This document shows, piece by piece, positions 35,603 to 43,983 of a stretch of 64,000 nucleotides of DNA. The translations under genes and the position numbers were made by a program. Under the pieces are notes generated by a model. That model was not told where the DNA came from, searched no databases, and worked only from the letters and a program-made list of their open reading frames with translations. Origin of the DNA: SVEL01 sp045126215 (GTDB lineage: Bacteria > Bacillota > Clostridia > Lachnospirales > Lachnospiraceae); assembly GCA_045126215.1 (NCBI GenBank), contig JBGVOD010000029.1, positions 62,001 through 126,000 of the forward strand, read 5' to 3'. Positions within the stretch are counted from its first letter, which is position 1, and each line of letters opens with the position of its first letter.

Positions 35603-37059
35603 TCTACCTCCTCTGCTGTTTTCAATGCCTTAACAACTGCTGCTGCCTTATTAATACATTCCTGATACTCTTTTTCAGGGATTGAATCTGCCACAATACC
35701 CGCACCACTTCTTATGAATACTTTATTATTCTTTTTATATGCAATTCTAATAGCAATACAGGTATCAAGATTGCCGGTAAAATCTACATACCCAATTGCG
35801 CCTCCATAAATACCTCTCTTATTATTTTCAAGATCATTTATAATCTGGCAGGCTCTAATCTTTGGAGCTCCTGATAATGTTCCTGCCGGAAGTATTGCAT
35901 CTATAGCATCAAGAGCATCCTTGTCATCTCTTATCTCACCTCTGACAGTAGAACCTATATGCATAACGTGTGAATATCTCTGGATGCTGTGATATTTCTC
36001 CACCTCTACAGTTCCAAACTTACTAATCTTTCCAAGATCATTTCTGCCAAGGTCGACTAACATATTATGTTCTGCAAGTTCTTTTTCATCTGCCAACAGT
36101 TCTTCTTCAAGGGCTTTATCTTCCTCCAATGTTTTTCCTCTTGGTCTTGTTCCTGCCAATGGGAAAGTATCTAACTCTCCATTTTCAAGTTTTACAAGTG
36201 TCTCTGGAGATGCCCCTGCAACTTCCATGTCAGAACCCGAAAAATAAAACATATATGGTGATGGATTAAGCGTTCTAAGTATTCTGTATGTATTAAGAAG
36301 ACTTCCTTCAAATCCAGCTTCAAGTCTGTTAGATAATACAATCTGGAAAATATCTCCTTCAAAAATATGCTTCTTTGCTTTTTCAACCATTTCACAATAC
36401 TGTTCCTTTGAGAAAAATGGTTTTATTTCTGTTGTAAGCTTTCCTCCGATATACTGCTTTGGCTTTCCATTTCTAATAAGCTCTGCCATAGCCTTCAGTT
36501 CCAGTTCTGCCCTGTTGTATTCTGTTTCAAGACTGTTCAAAGAAACATTAACTATTAATACAATTTTATTTCTATAATTATCAAATGCTATTACTTTATC
36601 AAATAACATTAAGTCTACGTCTTTAAAGCCCTCTGTATCTTCTGCATCTAGATTTAATGACTGCTCTGCATATTTCAAATAATCATATGAAAAATATCCA
36701 ACAAGACCTCCTGTAAATGAAGGAAATCCTTCTATTACCGGACTTCTGTGTTCTGAAAGAACCTGTCTTATATATTGGTTTGGATTGTTTGTTTTGATTG
36801 CAACACCACCAACCTTCATCTCTCCATTAGCACAGGTAATCTCCATCTTTGGTGCATATCCGAGAAATGAATAACGACCCCATTTTTCATTGTCAGTCAC
36901 ACTTTCAAACATATAACAATGTTCTGAAACATTAAGTAAAATCTTAAGTACTTCCACTGGTGTCCTGATATCTGATAATAATTCCATACTTACTGGTGCA
37001 ATATCATATTTTCCTGTATTTTTTAATTCTCTTAATTCTTCAATACTTGGTTTTAACAT
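35599..37059 (-). CDS. trpE: Anthranilate synthase component I TrpE
   Basis: A 486-residue chorismate-using enzyme. The N-terminal part includes IAPVSMELLSD, the region that binds inhibitory tryptophan in feedback-controlled TrpE. The C-terminal catalytic part has GDIFQIVLSNR, SPSPYMFYF-like NPSPYMFYF, GASPETLVKLENG, GTRPRG, AEHNMLVDLGRNDLG, LPAGTLSGAPKIRA and YGGAIGYVDF. It is the first structural gene after a Trp T-box leader, with an unusual 245-base palindromic region between the attenuator and the start. Confidence 0.97.
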   Translation of the reverse strand: MLKPSIEELRELKNTGKYDIAPVSMELLSDIRTPVEVLKILLNVSEHCYMFESVTDNEKWGRYSFLGYAPKMEITCANGEMKVGGVAIKTNNPNQYIRQVLSEHRSPVIEGFPSFTGGLVGYFSYDYLKYAEQSLNLDAEDTEGFKDVDLMLFDKVIAFDNYRNKIVLIVNVSLNSLETEYNRAELELKAMAELIRNGKPKQYIGGKLTTEIKPFFSKEQYCEMVEKAKKHIFEGDIFQIVLSNRLEAGFEGSLLNTYRILRTLNPSPYMFYFSGSDMEVAGASPETLVKLENGELDTFPLAGTRPRGKTLEEDKALEEELLADEKELAEHNMLVDLGRNDLGKISKFGTVEVEKYHSIQRYSHVMHIGSTVRGEIRDDKDALDAIDAILPAGTLSGAPKIRACQIINDLENNKRGIYGGAIGYVDFTGNLDTCIAIRIAYKKNNKVFIRSGAGIVADSIPEKEYQECINKAAAVVKALKTAEEVE

Positions 37060-37130
37060 TCTCTTTCCACCTTTCTTCGTGCCCTTCTTCGTGCTTCGTA
37101 CTCTCGCACTCTCGCAATCTCTCTAATCTA

Positions 37131-37311
37131 TTTTTTATAGATTAACCGGATTGCTTCGTGCTTCGCACTCTCGCAATCCTAACAAAAATTCGCATATCGT
37201 TCGGCTCCGCCTCACTTTTATGCTCATTTTCGTTTGGCTACCAAGGTAATTCTTCCGCTTTTATGCAAGCATAAGCGGAGAATTACTTTGGTAGCGTTAA
37301 TCTATAAAAAA
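37131..37311. repeat. 181-bp palindromic insertion-like region in the trp leader
   Basis: Perfect 16-base inverted repeats, TTTTTTATAGATTAAC (37131-37146) and GTTAATCTATAAAAAA (37296-37311), bound this stretch. Inside are a hairpin with arms GGATTGC and GCAATCC (37148-37179) and a large stem (37237-37295, arms GCTACCAA and TTGGTAGC with inner AATTCT and AGAATT pairs). CTTCGTGCTTCG followed by ACTCTCGCA occurs once inside and once just outside (37088-37115 area). The right repeat includes the T tract of the T-box terminator. Confidence 0.75.
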
Positions 37312-37590
37312 AGTCCTTGATAGATGGGCATAATCCCATCTATCAAGGACGAACAATCATATCCGCGGTACCACCTTGTTTCACAGTAACCTGTGCTCTC
37401 ATCAGGATACTATCATATCCCTGGCAACTGACGTATGCCTCACGTCGTGGAATACTCAGTATATAAAATACCTTTGACCACGCCCTCCGCGATCCATTTA
37501 ATGACCTGTTTTCTACCCGATTCTCAGCCCCTCGGGTTCTCTGTATGAGCATAACCATTTTTATCTTCGCATCAACGGTTTAGTATAATA
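37305..37590 (-). promoter_or_regulatory. Tryptophan T-box leader with attenuator
   Basis: On the minus strand the T-box sequence AAGGTGGTACCGCGG lies at 37363-37377, followed by a strong terminator, arms GTCCTTGATAGATGGG and CCCATCTATCAAGGAC (37313-37350), and a T run. Upstream, stem I shows an AGAGAACC-type AG-bulge region and a specifier loop AAATGGATCGCGGAG with the Trp codon TGG at 37494-37496. Uncharged tRNA-Trp should stabilise the antiterminator and switch on trpEGDCF. Confidence 0.95.
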
Positions 37591-37601
37591 AAGTTTTAAT
37601 A

Positions 37602-37630
37602 AGAATAGCACCATATTATTTTCTTGTCAA
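37602..37630 (-). promoter_or_regulatory. Promoter of the trp operon
   Basis: On the minus strand TTGACA (37625-37630), a 17-base spacer and TATTCT (37602-37607) precede the T-box leader by a few bases. Confidence 0.8.
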
Positions 37631-37714
37631 GAAAAAGAATTCTTTCTCAATCCCTAGATTTTTACAACAAAACTTGCTCCACTTTCATATGTTATGAAAT
37701 AAATCTTTACTTTT

Positions 37715-38731
37715 CTACTCTTCTTCAACTGGTCCTTCGGGAGTTCTCCATTTTTCCATATAACTATCATTTAAGTCATATCCATATACTGGGTTCTGAA
37801 GTACTCTTCTTGTATCACCATTACCATCAATATCTACCATTATACATGCTGGTGCAATGATAACTTCATTCAATCCACTGTCTCCTGTTACATATTTATC
37901 ATCTTTCTTACTAACAACATTATTGATGTATATTCCCATATTACCCTTAATATACATCAAACTTAGTTCTTCTCCATTGGTAAATACCCCTGTATTAACT
38001 TTAAAATAATCAGGCTTACCAAACTCATCTATCGCAATCTGTGTGTTGTTGTATTCACCAAATTCGCGCCTATCACATATTTCGCCAAACAATGCAATAT
38101 TTCTATTATCACTTTTATTCAAAATATCGCTTTCAAACATACCTCCTGCGAATTCCATTGACCACAAGCCCTTTTCAAGACATTCCTTTACAGTATATTC
38201 TTCCTCACCATCTCTATAATTCATAAATTTCATACGAATTGTTCTGTCATAAAAACTAGTATACTCCATTTCACAATTATATAAGTAGATTTCAGAAATA
38301 GTTGCAGCCTTTTTATCCATAATTTGCTCTATACTTGTATATTTTTCTGTTTCACCGTCAACTATCTCTACTCTTATTTTTCCATCTGCTGCATAATCAA
38401 TAAACTCAATCAATTTATCTCCTGTTAATTCATCAAGTTTAAATTTGTTTTGATACAGATTAATATCCTTTTCTGACATTCCATCGAAATCCAAAGCAGC
38501 TGTATAAGGACATTCTTCCTCAAATTCTTCTTTTTTTGTCTTTTTCTCTGTGGTTTCCTCTTCTGTTGTTGTTTCATCAGATTCTTTATCTTCCTGATTA
38601 TCTCTATTTTCACCACTTTCAGATGACACCGCTACTTCTTTACTCTTGCTTTCCTCATTGTCACCTTTACCACATGCTGTTATAGAACAAACAAGCATAC
38701 AACTTGCTAGTAATGCAATTGATTTTCTCAT
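37715..38731 (-). CDS. Lipoprotein, function unknown
   Basis: A 338-residue lipoprotein with lipobox SITAC (Cys20), then a Lys/Glu/Thr-rich spacer to about residue 72 (with EETTTEEETTEKK-like runs) and a folded domain of about 260 residues containing many acidic and aromatic residues. I recognise no family. The ribosome site is GGAGG. It stands alone between the trp promoter and a 324-base spacer, so it is likely its own transcription unit. The design matches the other lipoproteins of the window, but I see no shared folded domain. Confidence 0.75.
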   Translation of the reverse strand: MRKSIALLASCMLVCSITACGKGDNEESKSKEVAVSSESGENRDNQEDKESDETTTEEETTEKKTKKEEFEEECPYTAALDFDGMSEKDINLYQNKFKLDELTGDKLIEFIDYAADGKIRVEIVDGETEKYTSIEQIMDKKAATISEIYLYNCEMEYTSFYDRTIRMKFMNYRDGEEEYTVKECLEKGLWSMEFAGGMFESDILNKSDNRNIALFGEICDRREFGEYNNTQIAIDEFGKPDYFKVNTGVFTNGEELSLMYIKGNMGIYINNVVSKKDDKYVTGDSGLNEVIIAPACIMVDIDGNGDTRRVLQNPVYGYDLNDSYMEKWRTPEGPVEEE

Positions 38732-39055
38732 AACTTTCGTACCTCCAAATGTTTTAATTTTCTTCTTTTATTCTATAATTTCTCGCCACAAAAAGCATTT
38801 ATCACTAAAAAAGTGAATCCCTTCTTGTTTTTGTATTTCTACAGGAAGGGATTCTATCACTATTAATATTCATTATCAAGTTATGTTGTTTAAATTGCTA
38901 TATTTTTGTCTCAAATATGTAGTAATGCTATCATATCGCTTTATATGAAAAATAATATCAATATGTAAATTACAATCAACATTAAATTGATCGGCAAAAT
39001 TTCTTAAACAACAGTTCATCATTTTAACTGCCCTGTTACTTAAGTTTTATCTTTC
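38732..39055. other. Gene-free spacer between lipoprotein and hybrid kinase genes
   Basis: The stretch is AT-rich with no credible reading frame. It holds the ribosome site and presumed promoter of the lipoprotein at its left end and the terminator at 38806-38854. The rest (38860-39055) shows nothing I can name. Confidence 0.6.
38806..38854 (-). terminator. Terminator downstream of the hybrid kinase gene
   Basis: Arms GAATCCCTTC and GAAGGGATTC (38815-38854) are followed on the minus strand by a T run. It lies about 200 bases beyond the kinase stop and could end its transcript. Confidence 0.75.
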
Positions 39056-41914
39056 TCAATTCACCTTAATCCATTCCGAAATACCTTCTATATCAATTTC
39101 ATCAACCAGTATTTCTAATTCTTTGATTTTTTCTAAATCCTCATCTGAAAGAGTTTTTTTCATATCTTTAATAATATCAGTCATTCCTGCAATATCATAG
39201 GAATCCACGCAATCCTGTAATTTATCAAGATATTCTCCTATTGAAGCCTTCTTATCCACAGGAATTTTAATTCCACCATCCACAAGTATATCCTTTATCA
39301 TTTGAACAAAACCAGTATATTCTGTTAAAAAATCACCAATTTTTTCCTCAATATATTGCATATCATCTCTTTTGCCTGCCATTTCCAAATCCTTGGCAAC
39401 AGCAGCCTGCTCATCTGCACCAATATTTAGACAGCTTCCTTTTATTGAATGAATGCTGATTGTAAAATTACCAACATCCTTCTTTTCATAAAAATTCTTT
39501 AGTTCTTCTATTTGTTTTTCTGAATTTTTTACAAATAATGCAATCACTGATAAATAGATATCTTCTGAATTTGCACAATACATTAGTCCTTTTTCAATAT
39601 CAATAATTGTTTTTAGATTATTTAGTATTTCTGACATATTACTTCCTTCTTTTTCCTTTTTGTCTGTTACCAATACTTTTTCATCTTCTGTATAATATAT
39701 TTTCTCTTTTGGCAGAAGCTTTTCAAACAACTCTTCAAGCATACTATAATCTATAGGCTTGCTAAGGTACTCATCAAAGCCTTCTTTTATGAGTTCTGTT
39801 CTAGCTCCGCTTATGGCATTTGCAGTTAAAACAATTATTTTACAATTATCACTTGTACTGTAATATGGATTTAGCTTTCTAATCTCTTTCATAGATTGAA
39901 CGCCGTCCATTTCCGGCATCATTTGATCCATAAAGATAATGTCAAATCTGTTATTCTCACATAGCGTAATTGCTTCAATACCACTTCCTGCAACTGTTAC
40001 TTTCAATCCATAATGCATCATACTATGTTGTATTACTTTAAGATTTATCTGATTATCATCAACTACAAGTACCTCTGTATCCCTTAACCGGATATTTCCC
40101 ATTGATGATTTTTCATCTGCATCACTAATATTCATTGAAAACTGCATCGGTGTATCATCAATAATCTTTTGTTTAACAATCACTTTGAAAGTTGAACCTT
40201 CTCCATATACACTTTCAACTTCAAGCTCACCGCCCATAAGTTCAAGATATCCTTTTGTTAATGCAAGTCCAAGTCCTGTTCCCTCTATCTGCCTTGTGTT
40301 CCTCAAATCAACTCTTGAGAACAATTCGAATATTTGCTTCTTGTCTTCTTCTTTTATTCCAATACCTGTATCAATAACATCAAATTCAAGTTCAACCACA
40401 TCAAATGACCTGCTACGATTACTTATCTTTAACTTTACACTTCCTTTCTCTGTATATTTAACAGCATTTGCAAGGAGATTTATCAATATTTCCCTGAGCC
40501 TTGTTTTATCACCAAGCATTCTTCTTGGAATATCTCCTTCAATATCTACACTGAAACTAAGATTCTTTTTTTTTGCCTGCATTTCAATTATCAAATACAC
40601 ATCTTTAATAATGTTCTCCAACAAATATTCTGTCTCAATTAATTCCATGTTTCCCGATTCAATTTTTGATATATCAAGAATTTCATTTATTAATGATAGT
40701 AAAGTATTTGCCGAACGTCTAATATCCCCAACATATTCTCTTACTTCATCCGGAAGCTCACTATTCAATGATAACTCTGCAAATCCAATAATTGAGTTCA
40801 TTGGTGTTCTAATTTCATGGGACATATTTGCAAGGAACATACTCTTAGACTTATTTGCGATGTCAGCTTCTTCTTTTGCCTTTTCAAGACTAATAAGCGT
40901 TTTCTTTCTTTCAGATACATCCGTTATTATTAATATGTATCCTAAAAGGTCTCCATATTTATCATTTATCTTACTAACTGAAATATTACAAGCAATTTTA
41001 TTCCTTATGCAGACTGCATCTATTGACGTATTTTCGCCTTCAAATCCAAAAACATCATCCGCCTCTACATCAAATAAATAAGTTACATAAGCTTTGTTTT
41101 TCTGCTTATCCCACTCTTCAAATTCAAAAAATGCTGTAGCCGCATCATTTGCAATCTTAATTGTACGATTTGAATCATATACAAGTACAGGATTTACAAG
41201 TGAATAATATATAAATTCTGACATATTATGTACATTTACTTCAGATTTTCTTCTTTCTAATATTAAAAAATATAAAAGTAAAATTGCCCAAAATTGCGTT
41301 ATTGAACTTCCTGGTATCGCAGATAATCCGATTAGTGGAAATATCGTATCTAAAACCATACCAAGTACAAGCAAAAGTGCTACCCACAACATCTTCTTCG
41401 CAAAATCTTTTACCCTCTTTAATTCAGATGTTTTGATTGTATAAAAAATAATTGTAAATAAAATGACTGCCAAACAGCAGGAATATGCTGTATATAAATT
41501 ATTTACAACGCCCGGATTAAATCTATATGTCATTAATCCGTTTTTCATATAATACTCTGCCGCTCCAGGTGCTACAACAAAGAAATATAATGGTATTCCA
41601 AGGGACGCAAAGGCATATACTATTCCACGCACTTTTTTCTTGATATAAGAAATATTACATACCAGTACTAAGGCAAAAATAAAATACAAAAATACGCCGA
41701 CCATACCAAACATACGGCAAAAATATGCCTTTGTTGCATCAATCTGAAGTGGCAAAAGCCCAAAACCTACACTCCATATTCCACTTGCCAAAGATGCAAG
41801 CATAAACCATTTTTCTTCTGTTATTTTTATCCTTTTTGTTATAATGTAGTGTATAGGATAATAAAATCCCAATACAGCATCTACTAACAAAATACCCGCA
41901 AAAATATACTTCAT
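39056..41914 (-). CDS. Hybrid histidine kinase (7TM, PAS, HisKA, HATPase, receiver, HPT)
   Basis: A 952-residue phosphorelay protein. About seven N-terminal helices (residues 1-220) form a membrane sensor, followed by a PAS-like domain (about 230-345), HisKA with FLANMSHEIRTPMNSIIGF, HATPase (about 480-590, with DTGIGI and GTGLGLALTKG), a receiver with VVDDNQ, FMDQMMPEMDG and the SKPID lysine, and a C-terminal HPT domain with SIHSIKGSCLNIGA. The ribosome site is GGAGG. No DNA-binding output is included, so an unlinked regulator or a second messenger enzyme must act downstream. Signal unknown. Confidence 0.92.
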   Translation of the reverse strand: MKYIFAGILLVDAVLGFYYPIHYIITKRIKITEEKWFMLASLASGIWSVGFGLLPLQIDATKAYFCRMFGMVGVFLYFIFALVLVCNISYIKKKVRGIVYAFASLGIPLYFFVVAPGAAEYYMKNGLMTYRFNPGVVNNLYTAYSCCLAVILFTIIFYTIKTSELKRVKDFAKKMLWVALLLVLGMVLDTIFPLIGLSAIPGSSITQFWAILLLYFLILERRKSEVNVHNMSEFIYYSLVNPVLVYDSNRTIKIANDAATAFFEFEEWDKQKNKAYVTYLFDVEADDVFGFEGENTSIDAVCIRNKIACNISVSKINDKYGDLLGYILIITDVSERKKTLISLEKAKEEADIANKSKSMFLANMSHEIRTPMNSIIGFAELSLNSELPDEVREYVGDIRRSANTLLSLINEILDISKIESGNMELIETEYLLENIIKDVYLIIEMQAKKKNLSFSVDIEGDIPRRMLGDKTRLREILINLLANAVKYTEKGSVKLKISNRSRSFDVVELEFDVIDTGIGIKEEDKKQIFELFSRVDLRNTRQIEGTGLGLALTKGYLELMGGELEVESVYGEGSTFKVIVKQKIIDDTPMQFSMNISDADEKSSMGNIRLRDTEVLVVDDNQINLKVIQHSMMHYGLKVTVAGSGIEAITLCENNRFDIIFMDQMMPEMDGVQSMKEIRKLNPYYSTSDNCKIIVLTANAISGARTELIKEGFDEYLSKPIDYSMLEELFEKLLPKEKIYYTEDEKVLVTDKKEKEGSNMSEILNNLKTIIDIEKGLMYCANSEDIYLSVIALFVKNSEKQIEELKNFYEKKDVGNFTISIHSIKGSCLNIGADEQAAVAKDLEMAGKRDDMQYIEEKIGDFLTEYTGFVQMIKDILVDGGIKIPVDKKASIGEYLDKLQDCVDSYDIAGMTDIIKDMKKTLSDEDLEKIKELEILVDEIDIEGISEWIKVN

Positions 41915-42030
41915 TAATCCTCCATGAAGGTATTAATTTACCCTTATTGTATTTAATTGGTTTCACTAAAAATATTTATTATATTATACCACATTTTTTT
42001 ATTTTTTGTAGTGTTTGTCGGTCTTGTACA

Positions 42031-42066
42031 AAAAAAGATAGAACACTAAATGTATAGTGTTCTATC
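42031..42066 (-). terminator. Terminator of the SPFH/TPM operon
   Basis: Arms GATAGAACACTA and TAGTGTTCTATC form a hairpin followed on the minus strand by a run of seven T. A fragment similar to the GTCTTGTGCAA element lies just beyond it. Confidence 0.9.
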
Positions 42067-42081
42067 CAATCTTTTATTATT

Positions 42082-42870
42082 TTAAAACTTTCCACTTGAG
42101 CTACTATGTGATCTACCTGATGATGATCTGTGGGTTGTACTTCCTCCACCGCCACCAGAAGACTGCGCTCTTGGGGCCTTCGAAACCTTAGAGTAAAGAT
42201 ACATATCACTGCTATTAGTAACATGCATACTGCCCGGTACCACATAATCAGCTGCCTGATTTTTTGGTCTTACGCTCTTAAGCTGAGCTCTAAGAGATAT
42301 ATTGATAATTCCAGATATAACAAATCCGACACCCAATGCAATGAGTATGTATTTTAATATCGGAAAATCTCCTTTTGGAAGATTTCCTACATCATATGGT
42401 TTTCCATTATCAGCCTGATTAATGAAATCATCACAAAGCTCTGCAAATGTATAAAATGCATCGTAATAATTCCCATCTTTTAAATCGTCAATAAACTGGT
42501 CTGAAATATAATCCCTACCTGCATCTGTGAATGCTTCAATACCGTATCCACATGCTGACAAAACCCAATCACGTTCTTCCATACTAATAAGGAATATGAT
42601 ACCATCATAACGATATCCATTATAATCAAAATAGTCATCAGCATAATCAACAGCATTTTTTCCACCCAAATTATCAAGTGTAAGAATAACTATATCAAAC
42701 TCCTGACGCTCACTTATTTCATCAACAAGCTTTTTCAATTTCTTTTCTTCAGAATCTGTTAAAACATCTGCTTCATCTACAACACGATCAGAACTATCTT
42801 CTGCCATTACAGGCATCGCCATAGTAAGTGCTATAAGGAAAGCAGTAATACTAGCTAAAAATTTCTTCAT
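42082..42870 (-). CDS. TPM-domain membrane protein (YgcG/YdjH-like)
   Basis: A 262-residue protein with a signal peptide (about 1-23), an extracytoplasmic TPM domain (about 30-165, starting RVVDEADVLTDSEEKKLKKLV), a transmembrane helix (about 170-195), and a cytoplasmic or outside tail rich in Gly, Ser and His (SSGGGGGSTTHRSS). TPM domains bind metal and occur in membrane-quality proteins. It is third in an operon with a zinc-ribbon protein and an SPFH protein, the same set as Bacillus subtilis ydjGHI, which is tied to membrane-stress protection. Its molecular function is not settled. Confidence 0.85.
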   Translation of the reverse strand: MKKFLASITAFLIALTMAMPVMAEDSSDRVVDEADVLTDSEEKKLKKLVDEISERQEFDIVILTLDNLGGKNAVDYADDYFDYNGYRYDGIIFLISMEERDWVLSACGYGIEAFTDAGRDYISDQFIDDLKDGNYYDAFYTFAELCDDFINQADNGKPYDVGNLPKGDFPILKYILIALGVGFVISGIINISLRAQLKSVRPKNQAADYVVPGSMHVTNSSDMYLYSKVSKAPRAQSSGGGGGSTTHRSSSGRSHSSSSGKF

Positions 42871-42883
42871 AATGCCCTCCTTA

Positions 42884-43969
42884 CTAGAACAACCATATCA
42901 GTGATAACACTGCAAATATTCCTGCTGAAAATGCTGCTGTAAGTCCCCATAGATACTTAGCTGCAATGCCCTTATCTACCGGGAGATTTCCAACAAATTT
43001 ACCTGTCTGACCGTTCATGGCGAATATGTATTTTTCGCCCTTCCATGTTGTGTTCATTATCCATACAGGATACATAGCATAAGATGTTTTACCCTCTGAA
43101 AGAGTTATATTTCCACCTTCTGGTATAACTGATGAATACCCCTGAACAGTCTTTCTAAATGATTCCTGTGTTGAATTACGTACACGCTCATTTGCACGTG
43201 CAGAGCTTGTATTTGCATCAACATCATATCTATCTGCTAAATATCCGGCAAAATAAGCTGTCTGAAATGGTACTGCTTCATTGAAATTATATGGTTCAAT
43301 CGATTCCATTAAATCATCCGGCATCTTTGAAGATCCATCAACAGGAACACGGCTGAACGCAATATCACCTGAACGAAATACTGCAAAGTATTTTGTCTCA
43401 GTATAATTATATGATGAATCGCTGTAATGTCTTACTCTTGTTGCACGATATCGAACATTGGCATTTGCTTTACTGTCAAACAACCAGTATGGAACATAGA
43501 TACCTTTAATCTCATCAATATGATTCTCTGACTTAAATACCTTAGGCAAGAATCTCTTACCCTTTAAGTGTTTTGCAAAGTTTTCCTTTGCAGCCTTCTT
43601 GTCTAATTTGAATGGAATAATGTATTCCGGTTTCAAATCACCTGCAAGCTGTCCCATGACTACAATTGGGTTATCACAATATGGACATGAACTAGCTGCC
43701 ATATTGGCATCGCCTACAATCTGACCTCCACATGAGTTACATACGTATACACGCATGTTCTCATCTTCGCCTGCCTGCCATGATGGAACCTGATCACAAT
43801 TCCAATTCATACTATCCTGATTATCAGCAGATAATGCTGCATCATACTGTGCTAATGTATCCATTTCAAACTCTGTATCACAGTATGGGCACTTCATCTT
43901 TTGAATAGAACTATCAAATGCAATCGCACCACCACAACAAGGACATTTATACTCTTGTAATGTTGCCAT
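42884..43969 (-). CDS. Zinc-ribbon membrane-anchored protein (YdjG-like)
   Basis: A 361-residue protein with two N-terminal zinc ribbons (CPCCGGA with CPYCDTEF, then CNSCGGQ with CPYCDNP), a central soluble domain of about 230 residues (PEYIIPFKLDKKAAKENF onward), and a C-terminal transmembrane helix (LWGLTAAFSAGIFAVLSLIWLF region). The ATG at 43969 has AAAGGAG upstream. It is between SPFH and TPM genes with gaps of 14 and 13 bases. The trio matches ydjGHI of Bacillus subtilis, where these proteins recruit PspA to the membrane; no pspA is adjacent here. Confidence 0.85.
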   Translation of the reverse strand: MATLQEYKCPCCGGAIAFDSSIQKMKCPYCDTEFEMDTLAQYDAALSADNQDSMNWNCDQVPSWQAGEDENMRVYVCNSCGGQIVGDANMAASSCPYCDNPIVVMGQLAGDLKPEYIIPFKLDKKAAKENFAKHLKGKRFLPKVFKSENHIDEIKGIYVPYWLFDSKANANVRYRATRVRHYSDSSYNYTETKYFAVFRSGDIAFSRVPVDGSSKMPDDLMESIEPYNFNEAVPFQTAYFAGYLADRYDVDANTSSARANERVRNSTQESFRKTVQGYSSVIPEGGNITLSEGKTSYAMYPVWIMNTTWKGEKYIFAMNGQTGKFVGNLPVDKGIAAKYLWGLTAAFSAGIFAVLSLIWLF

Positions 43970-43983
43970 CTCTTTCTCCTTTG

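Noticed and set aside
40185..41081. Long open frame on the plus strand (298 codons)
   Set aside because: It lies wholly antisense to the hybrid kinase gene, has kinase-codon-mirror composition rich in Ser and Ile, and no ribosome site or family match.
41739..42245. Two minus-strand open frames between the hybrid kinase and TPM genes
   Set aside because: One overlaps the kinase start and the other the TPM gene's Ser/Gly-rich end in another frame; neither has a ribosome site, and the terminator lies between.
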